Source of the DNA: JAAYXU01 sp050942555
GTDB taxonomy: Bacteria > Bacillota > Clostridia > Christensenellales > UMGS416
NCBI GenBank assembly: GCA_050942555.1
Contig: JBMNNN010000006.1
Location: 1-28,899 of the forward strand
Length of the DNA: 28,899 bases
Direction: 5' to 3'
Shown piece by piece: positions 7,056-14,916 of the stretch. The translations under genes were made by a program, and so were the position numbers. Each line of letters opens with the position of its first letter. Within the stretch, counting starts at the first letter, position 1. Under the pieces are notes generated by a model. That model made no database searches. It worked only from the letters and a program-made list of their open reading frames with translations, and had not been told where the DNA came from.

Positions 7056-9200
7056 ATGGATGCAAATATGAAAGGTATAAAAATTCGCTTGTCTACGCTG
7101 CCGGTCCGCTGGATCGTCGCGGGAACGGCGCTCCTCGTCGCCGCGGCCACCGTGGCTGTCTTGCTGTGCCCCGGCATGCCGCTGCGCGAGCTCATCAGAT
7201 ACCGCACCCATTCGGGCCGGTATGCAAGCATAGGCGTACTGGAGTCGGAGCTTGGAGACTTGGACGAACCGGTGACCCGCGTGGCGTTTTCGCAGATCAT
7301 CGGCCGCGCGTACGGCGTTTCCGATATGGGCCGGATCGCGTACGATCTGTCGCCCCCCGACGGGACGGCCGAGCCCGGCGAATTCATATCCCGCAGACAG
7401 GCCGCCCAGGCGATGGCGGCGCTGCTCATGCTTCCTCCCGGAGGCGGCGAAGCGCCGCTCGATGCCGACGCGATCGGAGAGGACGCGCTGCCCGCCGCGC
7501 TTGCCGCAGTGGAGCGGGGCCTCCTCAGGCTGGACGCGGGCCTTTTCCGGCCGGAGGACCCGCTGACCGCACGGGAGCTGCTGGTCATGCTGCAGAACGC
7601 GGTAGGCACCGCTTTTCATGAGCCCGGAACCTATACGAGCGGCGCGGGCGGCGTCATACGGGGAAACGTGACGTTATCGGCCGCCGATATCGCGCTGTGC
7701 GACGCCGAGGTGACCGGGGACGTGGTGATCGCCCCGGGCGCGGGAGCGGGCGCTGTGACGCTCGACAACGTCCGCATCGGAGGCCGCCTGCTGCTGATGG
7801 GCGCGCAGGGCGGCGTACTGCTGAGCAACGTGAGCTGTCCCGAAGCGATACTCAATGCGCCGGATTATGAGCCGCTGCGCCTGGTCGCGATGGGGGAGAC
7901 GCAGATTGACGCGGTGTGCGTGCTGACCGGCGCGGCGCTCGAGGAAAACCAGTGCACCGGCGAAGGCTTCGTGAACATCTCGATTTCGGGCGCGAAGGCG
8001 CGCGCAGCGCTTCGGGGCAGCGCGGACGGTATCGAAATCACCGCAGAAGGCTCGGAACTGACGCTTCCAGCAGGATCCTTCGTCCGGAACATCGTGCTGT
8101 GGACGCCGTCCGACATACTGGGCGAGGGCGATGTCACGATGCTGACGCTGCACAACGGACCGGTGCTGTGCGAGGTGCTTCCCGACACGACCGATATACT
8201 GACGCCACGCACCGTGAGACTGGCAGGGTGGACGTTTACCGGCGATCCCATCAAGGTGTCGGGCGACGATATACGCGCCGTATCGCGGGACACCGCCGCG
8301 CTTGCGATCGGGTTTTCACAGGGCGACGACGCGGATCATGTGACGGGCGACCTGACGCTGCCGACCCGGGGCGAGTACGGCTCCCGTATCGAGTGGAAGT
8401 CGGACAACGAGGAGCACATCACGGCGACGGGCACCGTCACGCGCGCCGACTATCCGCTCGGAGACCGGCAGGTCACGCTGACCGCGATCATATCGCGCGG
8501 GAACATCAGCCAGGAGTGGCGCTGCACGCTGACAGTCCTGCAGAAGGAAATAACGCCCCAGCAGTCGGTCGAGGCCGACGCCGCGGCGATCGAAATCGGG
8601 TACGGGGCAGGGGACAGCGAAAGCGGCATCATACATGACCTGGTGCTGCCCACATCGGGCGCCAACGGCACGACGATCACGTGGGAATCCTCGCTGCCGT
8701 CGGTGCTGGACGCATCGGGGAAGGTAAACCGTACGACGTCGAACCGCACCGTGACGCTGACAGCGACGGTCACAAAGGAAGACGCTGTAGAGAAGCGGGA
8801 GTTCAAGATCGTCGTCAATAAAAAGATCGCGTTCACCGACGAGCAGCGCCTCGAGGAGGATAAGGACACGCTGCGCATCGTGTTCGCGCCCGGCGACAGC
8901 GCCGGAGCGGTAACCCAGTCGCTGCTGCTGCCCGGAAGCGGCGTAAACGGCTCTGTCGTGACATGGGCCTCGTCGCATCCTGCGGTCGTGACGGCAGGCG
9001 GCGCGGTGACGCGGCCCGATGCCATCACGGGCAATCAGACCGTCAAGCTGACCGCGACGCTTTCCCTTGGCGGACGCAAGACCACAAAGACATTTCAGGT
9101 GGTGGTGCTGGCCCTCGAGCCCGAGCCCACGCCCACGCCCGCCGTGACCCCGACGCCTGCGCCCACGTCTGCCGCGACCCCGGCACCGACCGAGGGATAG
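7056..9200 (+). CDS. Membrane-anchored surface protein with SLH-like, beta-helix-like and three Ig-like repeats
   Basis: This 714-residue protein probably faces the outside of the cell. A membrane segment at residues 19-38 acts as an anchor or signal. Residues about 60-190 resemble S-layer-homology repeats (TRVAFSQIIGRAYGV, SRRQAAQAMAALL, TARELLVML). Residues about 190-395 are a regular Val/Gly/Asp-rich region (GNVTLSAADI, GDVVIAPGAGAG, LDNVRIGGRLLL) that suggests a beta-helix. Three repeats of the atrophied bacterial Ig type follow at about 408-497, 504-590 and 594-688. Each has a pattern like LxLPxxGxxGxxIxWxSs and VTLTATI. The tail is Pro/Thr-rich. There is no sortase motif. A start at 7068 is equally possible, since neither has a strong ribosome site. 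Function is unknown; adhesion or wall attachment is an inference. Confidence 0.8.
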   Translation: MDANMKGIKIRLSTLPVRWIVAGTALLVAAATVAVLLCPGMPLRELIRYRTHSGRYASIGVLESELGDLDEPVTRVAFSQIIGRAYGVSDMGRIAYDLSPPDGTAEPGEFISRRQAAQAMAALLMLPPGGGEAPLDADAIGEDALPAALAAVERGLLRLDAGLFRPEDPLTARELLVMLQNAVGTAFHEPGTYTSGAGGVIRGNVTLSAADIALCDAEVTGDVVIAPGAGAGAVTLDNVRIGGRLLLMGAQGGVLLSNVSCPEAILNAPDYEPLRLVAMGETQIDAVCVLTGAALEENQCTGEGFVNISISGAKARAALRGSADGIEITAEGSELTLPAGSFVRNIVLWTPSDILGEGDVTMLTLHNGPVLCEVLPDTTDILTPRTVRLAGWTFTGDPIKVSGDDIRAVSRDTAALAIGFSQGDDADHVTGDLTLPTRGEYGSRIEWKSDNEEHITATGTVTRADYPLGDRQVTLTAIISRGNISQEWRCTLTVLQKEITPQQSVEADAAAIEIGYGAGDSESGIIHDLVLPTSGANGTTITWESSLPSVLDASGKVNRTTSNRTVTLTATVTKEDAVEKREFKIVVNKKIAFTDEQRLEEDKDTLRIVFAPGDSAGAVTQSLLLPGSGVNGSVVTWASSHPAVVTAGGAVTRPDAITGNQTVKLTATLSLGGRKTTKTFQVVVLALEPEPTPTPAVTPTPAPTSAATPAPTEG

Positions 9201-9202
9201 GA

Positions 9203-9252
9203 GCCGCATATAAAAACCGCCGGCCTGCAAAGACCGGCGGTTTTTTATGCGG
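9203..9252. terminator. Bidirectional terminator between the surface protein and degV genes
   Basis: CCGCCGG (9217-9223) pairs with CCGGCGG (9234-9240). The stem extends outwards through A/T tracts and CCGCATA/TATGCGG to about 19 base pairs with one bulge. A-rich and T-rich flanks give a U-tract in both directions, suiting two convergent genes. Confidence 0.9.
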
Positions 9253-9274
9253 ACTGCCGTTTCGCGCTGCGCGC

Positions 9275-10135
9275 TCACTCGTCGGCCTCGTAGGCGACGA
9301 CGCCAAGGAGGCCCGGGCCCGTATGCGCGCCCAGAACGGGGCTGACCTGCGATATTGTGGACTCGCGGATTGTGAGCACCTTCTTGAGCGTGCTGAGAAG
9401 TCCCTCCGCCTCGTCCTCCGCCTGGCCGTGGACGATCGCAAGATTGACGGGCCGCGCGCTATAGCGGGCCTTGAGTCGCTCGATCATCGCATCGATCGAT
9501 TTCTTCTCGCTCCGCGCCTTGGCGACCGTATGGTATACGCCTTCGTCCGACACGCCGATGACGGGCCGGATCCCCAGCAGCGTGCCCACGGTGCCCTCCA
9601 CCCGTCCGATTCGCCCGCCCCTGCGCAGGTACTCGAGGGTCTTGATGACGAACATGGCGGTCATGCTCGAGCGGATCGCGCCGATCCTTTTTAAAGCCTC
9701 GGCCACGCTGCCGCTGCGGGCGGCCTCGCGCGCCGCTTCCACCGCCAGAAACCCCAGCCCCATCGACAGCGTCTTCGAGTCGATGACCTCGATGCGCAGG
9801 CCTGTGTACTCCATCGCCAGCAGGCGGATGAGATTGAAGCTGCCCGAAAGACCCGCCGATATCGACAGGTATATGATATCGGTATAGCCTTCGGCGACGA
9901 TTTTGTCCAGTATGTCGGTCACGTCCTGGGGAAGCGGCAGGCTGGACTTGGGCACCTCGCTGTCCAGCAGCGCGTAGACCTTCTCGGGCGTGATCTCCAT
10001 GCGGTCCCGGTACTCCCGGGTGCCGTATACGATACGAAGCGGCACCATGAATATATGATACCGGGCCAGCATCTCATCGGAGAGATCGCAGGCCGAGTCG
10101 GTGACGATCGCGATTTTACAGTTTTTATTGTCCAT
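9275..10135 (-). CDS. DegV family fatty-acid-binding protein
   Basis: This 286-residue cytoplasmic protein belongs to the DegV/FakB family, which holds a fatty acid for phosphorylation by the FakA kinase. The N-terminus has IAIVTDSACDLSDEM. PKSSLPLPQDV and ISAGLSGSFN are the typical substrate-loop segments. VIDSKTLSMGLGFLA and the C-terminal GAHTGPGLLGVV complete the pattern. The start at 10135 is preferred because GAGGTG sits just upstream; an upstream GTG two codons earlier overlaps that site. No FakA gene is nearby, and several family members with different lipid preference are usual in one genome, so the exact ligand is unknown. Confidence 0.93.
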   Translation of the reverse strand: MDNKNCKIAIVTDSACDLSDEMLARYHIFMVPLRIVYGTREYRDRMEITPEKVYALLDSEVPKSSLPLPQDVTDILDKIVAEGYTDIIYLSISAGLSGSFNLIRLLAMEYTGLRIEVIDSKTLSMGLGFLAVEAAREAARSGSVAEALKRIGAIRSSMTAMFVIKTLEYLRRGGRIGRVEGTVGTLLGIRPVIGVSDEGVYHTVAKARSEKKSIDAMIERLKARYSARPVNLAIVHGQAEDEAEGLLSTLKKVLTIRESTISQVSPVLGAHTGPGLLGVVAYEADE

Positions 10136-10168
10136 AAGCACCTCAGCTGGGTTTCTTTTATCTATTAA

Positions 10169-10189
10169 ATACGGTTACTGAAACCGTAT
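10169..10189. repeat. Inverted repeat, candidate operator
   Basis: ATACGGTT and AACCGTAT form a perfect 8-bp inverted repeat around ACTGA. It lies between the divergent degV and DUF1836-uxaE units and overlaps a TATAAT-like hexamer (10187-10192). Operator function is a guess from position and symmetry. Confidence 0.4.
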
Positions 10190-10258
10190 AATGTAAGTAT
10201 AACACTGATGGAATGCCGAATCAATAACAACATTATGAACGTTTTGTGTCCGTATCGC

Positions 10259-10287
10259 TTGAAATCGTAAACCGGATGTACTATAAT
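10259..10287 (+). promoter_or_regulatory. Strong sigma-A promoter of the DUF1836-uxaE operon
   Basis: TTGAAA (10259-10264) and TATAAT (10282-10287) are separated by 17 bases. The predicted start near 10294 coincides with the first base of the AGGGAGG ribosome site, so the leader would be only about 10 bases. Confidence 0.88.
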
Positions 10288-10303
10288 TGCTCCAGGGAGG
10301 GAT

Positions 10304-10906
10304 ATGATGGATTACCGCGAAGCGATACGCGAAACCGCCGCAAAGCTGAGCGCGCTCTCGCTGATCGATCCCAAGGATATTCCCCGCATCGAGCTGTACA
10401 TGGAGCAGTTGACCACCTTCTTTGAGGAGGAAATGGGTGACGTGCGCCGCCACAGCGACGAAAAAATACTCACAAAGACCATGATCAACAATTACACAAA
10501 GAACGGTATACTGGACCCGCCCGCCCGAAAGAAATATAACCGCGACCACATCATCGCGCTTGTCTACATATTTCTTCTAAAGCCGGTGCTGGCCATACAG
10601 GACATCCGGCAGATATTCGATATGCAGCCCGACGGGCACACGTCCGAGGAGCAGGCGGCGCTCTATACGGTATTTACTCGGATGCTGGACGATTACCGCG
10701 AAAAGAGCGCGGACCGGATCGAGGCGCTGCTGGCGTCCGCCGACCGGATGCTCGCCGAGGCGGGGCTCGACGACCCGCGCTACAGCGTCATGCTGCTGTG
10801 CCTGCTCCTGTCGGTCGAGGCTACGGCCGGGAAGCTGACGGTCGGGCGGCTTGTCGACCGCTTCAGGGACTGGGACTGGGATCATACCGAAAAGGAGAGC
10901 AGATAA
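10304..10906 (+). CDS. DUF1836 domain protein, putative DNA-binding regulator
   Basis: This 200-residue protein of the DUF1836 family is widespread in Firmicutes. The diagnostic part is near residues 50-90: ILTKTMINNYTKNGIL, then KKYNRDHIIALVYIFLLK. This looks like a winged helix-turn-helix related to the MerR head, with TMINNY as the likely recognition region. The C-terminal half is helical and charged and has no visible ligand-binding fold. Two adjacent ATGs (10304, 10307) follow AGGGAGG; either may be used. The stop codon abuts the start of the next gene, so translation is probably coupled to the uronate epimerase. Regulation of that gene or of its own promoter is inferred from position only. 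Confidence 0.8.
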   Translation: MMDYREAIRETAAKLSALSLIDPKDIPRIELYMEQLTTFFEEEMGDVRRHSDEKILTKTMINNYTKNGILDPPARKKYNRDHIIALVYIFLLKPVLAIQDIRQIFDMQPDGHTSEEQAALYTVFTRMLDDYREKSADRIEALLASADRMLAEAGLDDPRYSVMLLCLLLSVEATAGKLTVGRLVDRFRDWDWDHTEKESR

Positions 10907-12382
10907 ATGGACTACCGTGATTATTTGGGCGCGGGCGGGGACGCCGCACCCGAAGCGTACGGCGTGTACCCCCAATCGATCCGCACGATGGGCAATGCGA
11001 GGGTGTTCATGGCCCGGGAAGCGGCCCGCGACGTGCTGGTAGCGACAGGGGACGGGGCAGGACTGCGGGGCGAGATCTTCGAAGGCCCGTCAGGGCCCTA
11101 TCTCGTCGCGCCGCTCAACCACGAGAACGCGCACGCGCTGCGGCGGGCATTTCCGTTCACGGCGCCGACCCGGGTGCTGCGCAGAGAGCGCTCGTTCGGG
11201 GTCGGCGACAGGCTGGGCATCGCCGCCTTCGGCCATATCCGGGTTTTCGAGCGGTATGACGCGTATCCGGTGCTGGCCCAGCAGTCGATCCGCGAGCTCG
11301 ACCTGACCGGCCGCACCTACGAGGACGTGCTGGACTGCGTGACCTTCATGGTCTACCGGGAGGGCTATGAGAAGGGATACGGCGCCGACGGCGACCATCT
11401 CAAGAAGGCCGCCGACGTCGAATACGCGCTGCGCCTTGGATTTACGATGATCACGCTGGACTGCTCGGAACACATCAAGGCCGGCGTGGACGCGCTGTCC
11501 GACGACGAGGTGCGCGAGCGGCACACGCCCGACAGGCAGCTAGAGGAGCGGTATCTGGGGAAGACATTCGACATAGGCGAAGGCATCCGGCTCGCGTTCA
11601 CGCCCGAAGCGCTGCGGCGCGCCGCGCTCCTTTACGGCGGCGCGATCGACTTTGCCGCCGGGATATACGACACATATTTCGCGCGCGGGAAGGCCGACGC
11701 GGATTTTGAGATGTCGATCGATGAGACCGCGACGCCGACCACGCCGCTGCAGCACTTTTTTGTGGCCAATGAGCTGATACGCCGCGGCGTTACGCCCGCG
11801 ACGATCGCGCCCAGATTCTGCGGGGAGTTCCAAAAGGGCATTGACTACATCGGCGACATCGCGCGCTTTACGCAGGAAATCGAGGTGCACAGCGCGATCG
11901 CGCGCCATTTCGGCTACAAGATCAGCGTGCACTCGGGCTCGGACAAGTTCTCGGTCTTTCCGGTGATCGGAGAAAAAACGCGCGGCCGCTTCCATGTAAA
12001 GACGGCCGGAACGAACTGGCTGGAGGCGATGCGCGTCGTGGCGCAGACAGACCCCGGCCTTTACCGCGAAGTGCACCGCTTCGCGCTGGGCGCGTTTTCC
12101 GAAGCGACGCGGTATTACCATGTGACCACGGACCTTGCGAAAATACCCGATATCGACGCGCTGCGCGACGGGGAGCTACCCGATCTCTTTTTGGACGACA
12201 ACGCCCGGCAGCTCATACACATCACGTACGGACCCATACTGGGCGCGCGCGACGGGCAGGGGGCGTATCGGTTCAGGGATCGGCTGTATTCGCTGTGGAG
12301 AGCCAATGAGCAGGCCTATGCCGACGCGCTTGTGCGCCATATCGGAAGGCACTTGGATGCGCTGGGCGTAGGGAAAATATAG
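10907..12382 (+). CDS. uxaE: Tagaturonate epimerase family protein (UxaE-like)
   Basis: This 491-residue protein is recognised as a UxaE-type epimerase, which interconverts D-tagaturonate and D-fructuronate in galacturonate breakdown. That reaction bypasses the usual reductase/oxidase pair. Visible family-like segments are DGDHLKKAADVEYA, FTMITLDCSEHI, HSGSDKFSVFP, RFHVKTAGTNWLEA and YHVTTDLAKIPD. The conserved His, Asp and Glu residues in them are plausible metal ligands. Length fits. It begins at the base directly after the DUF1836 stop, with AAAGGAGA inside that gene. No other uronate gene (uxaC, uxuA, kdgK) is in the window, so its pathway partners must lie elsewhere. It is convergent with yacL, with 11 bases between the stop codons and no visible terminator. 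Identification rests on remembered family motifs. Confidence 0.8.
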   Translation: MDYRDYLGAGGDAAPEAYGVYPQSIRTMGNARVFMAREAARDVLVATGDGAGLRGEIFEGPSGPYLVAPLNHENAHALRRAFPFTAPTRVLRRERSFGVGDRLGIAAFGHIRVFERYDAYPVLAQQSIRELDLTGRTYEDVLDCVTFMVYREGYEKGYGADGDHLKKAADVEYALRLGFTMITLDCSEHIKAGVDALSDDEVRERHTPDRQLEERYLGKTFDIGEGIRLAFTPEALRRAALLYGGAIDFAAGIYDTYFARGKADADFEMSIDETATPTTPLQHFFVANELIRRGVTPATIAPRFCGEFQKGIDYIGDIARFTQEIEVHSAIARHFGYKISVHSGSDKFSVFPVIGEKTRGRFHVKTAGTNWLEAMRVVAQTDPGLYREVHRFALGAFSEATRYYHVTTDLAKIPDIDALRDGELPDLFLDDNARQLIHITYGPILGARDGQGAYRFRDRLYSLWRANEQAYADALVRHIGRHLDALGVGKI

Positions 12383-12393
12383 CGGCGGCCGGG

Positions 12394-13527
12394 TCATTCG
12401 TCCCGCAGGCGTCCGAACACCATGCGCCCCGCCGCTGTCTGCAGCGAGCTGGTGACCACGATGTCCACCGTCGCGCCCTGCAGCCTGCTTCCGTTCTCTA
12501 CGACCACCATCGTGCCGTCGGGCAGGAATCCGACGCCCTGCCCGGCTTCCTTGCCGTCCTTGACGATCGTGATCGTCATCTCCTCGCCGGGAAGCGCGAT
12601 GGGCTTGACGGCGTTGGCGAGCTCATTGATATTGAGCACCCGGACGCCCTGGACGCCCGCCACCTTGTTGAGATTATAGTCGTTGGTCACGACCTTCGCG
12701 CCCGTTTCCCTGGCCAGCCGCAGCAGCTTCTGATCGACTTCGGCCAGGTCGTCGTAGTCGGTGTCGTGGACGTCCACCTGCAGGGACAGCTCCTTGCGTA
12801 TCTGGCCCAGCACGTCCAGGCCGCGCCTGCCGCGGTTGCGCTTGAGCATGTCGGGCGAGTCGGCGATATGGCGCAGCTCGGTCAGCACGAAGCGGGGCAC
12901 CCATATCGGCCCCTCCAGAAAACCGGCCTTCGCGATGTCGAATATGCGGCCGTCGATGATGACGCTGGTGTCGAGTATCTTGGGAAGCGGCCCGTCGGCC
13001 GCGGCATCGCTCCGGGCCCTGCGGCCCGATATCCGGCCCCGGATATCCAGCAGCGCGGCCAAATCCTCGCGGCGGTGGGCGCCCACCGACAGACCGATAT
13101 AGCCCAGCATCAGGTACAGCAGGATCGATATCGCGAGAGCCAGCCACGGAACAGGGATCATCTCCGAAAGACGGCTTAACAGAAACGCGATCACAAGGCC
13201 GATGACAAGACCCGCCGCGCCCGCAGCGATATCGGCCAGGGGCATCGCCTGCAACCGGCGCTCGATCCGCTCCAGAAGATTTAGGAGCCGTGGCGTCAGC
13301 AGTATAAAAAGAATGCATGTGATAATTCCGAGTACCACATAGCATAAAAGATGCTGCCACCAGGGAAGGTCTGCCATCCGCCACAGTCCGGCGCGATCCA
13401 GCAGCGTCGAAACAACCGCGAGTATCACGGGGCCTACCGTAAGTCCAATGAGCGCCATGGATACGCGGATCGTTTTTCGAATTGCTTTCTTTTCGGCGGC
13501 CCTTTGCCGCTTCTCATCATCAGCCAT
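12394..13527 (-). CDS. yacL: PIN/TRAM domain membrane protein YacL
   Basis: This 377-residue protein has four predicted transmembrane helices in its first 150 residues. A PIN ribonuclease-like domain follows, with acidic residues in LDTSVIIDGRIFDI, RFVLTELRHIAD and VVTNDYNLNKVA. The C-terminal TRAM RNA-binding domain reads PGEEMTITIVKDGKE to MVFGRL. This is the YacL architecture, whose cellular role is not settled. I chose the ATG at 13527 because GGGGTGAT, close to the ideal Shine-Dalgarno, lies five bases upstream. A GTG at 13536 overlaps that site. It follows radA by 39 bases; a radA-yacL order is common in Firmicutes. Confidence 0.93.
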   Translation of the reverse strand: MADDEKRQRAAEKKAIRKTIRVSMALIGLTVGPVILAVVSTLLDRAGLWRMADLPWWQHLLCYVVLGIITCILFILLTPRLLNLLERIERRLQAMPLADIAAGAAGLVIGLVIAFLLSRLSEMIPVPWLALAISILLYLMLGYIGLSVGAHRREDLAALLDIRGRISGRRARSDAAADGPLPKILDTSVIIDGRIFDIAKAGFLEGPIWVPRFVLTELRHIADSPDMLKRNRGRRGLDVLGQIRKELSLQVDVHDTDYDDLAEVDQKLLRLARETGAKVVTNDYNLNKVAGVQGVRVLNINELANAVKPIALPGEEMTITIVKDGKEAGQGVGFLPDGTMVVVENGSRLQGATVDIVVTSSLQTAAGRMVFGRLRDE

Positions 13528-13566
13528 CACTATCACCCCAATTCCTGTTCGCCACGATTATTCGCG

Positions 13567-14916
13567 CTACCGCAGCTGCGCGAGCGCCTCAACAACGGTA
13601 GCGACATGTATAAGCTCAAGTCCCGGCGGAACCGATATGCCCTTCGCATTGCGCCGCGGTAGGATCGCGCGGGTAAAGCCCGTACGCTGCGCCTCGGCAA
13701 GGCGCAGCTCCGCGTGACGCACCGGACGCACCTCGCCGGTAAGCCCGACCTCTCCGAAAACAGCCGTGTCCTCGGAAAGGGTTGTCCCGCGAAAGGCCGA
13801 GGCTGCCGCCATCACGATGCCAAGATCGGCGGCAGGTTCCACGAGCCGCAGCCCGCCCGCTACGTTCATATATACATCCTGATCGCACAGGCGCATACCC
13901 GCGCGCTTCTCCAGCACCGCCAGCAGCAGTACCATCCGGTTGTAGTCGACGCCCGCCGCCTGCCGCCGCGGCATACCGAACACCGTGGAGCTCACGAGCG
14001 CCTGCACCTCCACCAGCACGGGCCGGGTTCCTTCGAGGCTTGCCGCGACGACGGTGCCGGGCGCTTCGCGACCCCGATTCCCCAGCAGCATTTCGGAGGG
14101 ATTTGCGACCTCCGCCATGCCTTCCTCGCGCATTTCAAAAAGCCCGATCTCATTGGTCGAGCCGAACCGATTCTTGACGGTCCGCAGCACGCGGTAAGCA
14201 TGGTCTGCGTCTCCCTCGAAATACAGTACCGTGTCGACCATATGCTCCAGCACGCGCGGCCCGGCCAGTGCGCCCGACTTGGTCACATGCCCCACAAGAA
14301 ATACCGAGCGGTCGCGCGTCTTGGCCTGCTCCATGAATGCGGCCGCGCAGTCGCGCACCTGGCTGACCGATCCGGGCGCGGGCGACAGCTCGGGGTTATA
14401 GATGGTCTGTATCGAGTCCACGACGACGAAGGACGGGTCCAGCGCCTCGATCCGCTCGATCACAACGCCCAGATCGGTTTCGGGGAGTATAAAGAGATGC
14501 TCCGAGCGGACCCCCAGCCGGGCCGCGCGCATTGCGACCTGTCGGGCCGATTCCTCCCCCGACACGTAGAGCACCCTGCGCCCGTCGCGGGCCAGCGCGC
14601 CTGCGGCCTGCAGCAGCAGCGTGGACTTGCCGATGCCGGGATCCCCGCCGATGAGTATCAGCGAGCCTGCGACCACGCCACCTCCCAGCACCCTGTCGAG
14701 CTCCCCTATACCGGTCGATGCGCGCGCCGCGTCCTCGGGGGACACGTCCATCAGCCGGATCGGCGGGCTTCCGGTCCTTTCGCGGACGTTTGCAGGCTTG
14801 CGGACGCTTTCCTCGACCATCGAGTTCCACGCGCCGCAGGCCGGACACCGCCCCATCCATTTGCGGCTCTCGGAGCCGCACTGGCTGCAGCAGAAAACGG
14901 TCTTATCCCTTTGCAT
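13567..14916 (-). CDS. radA: DNA repair protein RadA (Sms)
   Basis: This 449-residue RecA-like ATPase helps process recombination intermediates and drives branch migration. The N-terminal zinc finger has Cys pairs at 10/13 and 24/27. Walker A is GGDPGIGKST (residues 90-99). The RadA-specific KNRFG motif is near residue 250. The C-terminal third is the Lon-protease-like domain (DVYMNVAGGLRL to PPGLELIHV). All expected elements are present and the length is normal. Its ATG lies 14 bases inside the 3' end of the upstream membrane protein gene, so the two are very probably co-transcribed and translationally coupled. Confidence 0.97.
   Translation of the reverse strand: MQRDKTVFCCSQCGSESRKWMGRCPACGAWNSMVEESVRKPANVRERTGSPPIRLMDVSPEDAARASTGIGELDRVLGGGVVAGSLILIGGDPGIGKSTLLLQAAGALARDGRRVLYVSGEESARQVAMRAARLGVRSEHLFILPETDLGVVIERIEALDPSFVVVDSIQTIYNPELSPAPGSVSQVRDCAAAFMEQAKTRDRSVFLVGHVTKSGALAGPRVLEHMVDTVLYFEGDADHAYRVLRTVKNRFGSTNEIGLFEMREEGMAEVANPSEMLLGNRGREAPGTVVAASLEGTRPVLVEVQALVSSTVFGMPRRQAAGVDYNRMVLLLAVLEKRAGMRLCDQDVYMNVAGGLRLVEPAADLGIVMAAASAFRGTTLSEDTAVFGEVGLTGEVRPVRHAELRLAEAQRTGFTRAILPRRNAKGISVPPGLELIHVATVVEALAQLR

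Noticed and set aside
8316..9278. 320-residue minus-strand frame opposite the surface protein
   Set aside because: It is an Arg/Gly/His-rich mirror frame and crosses the bidirectional terminator.
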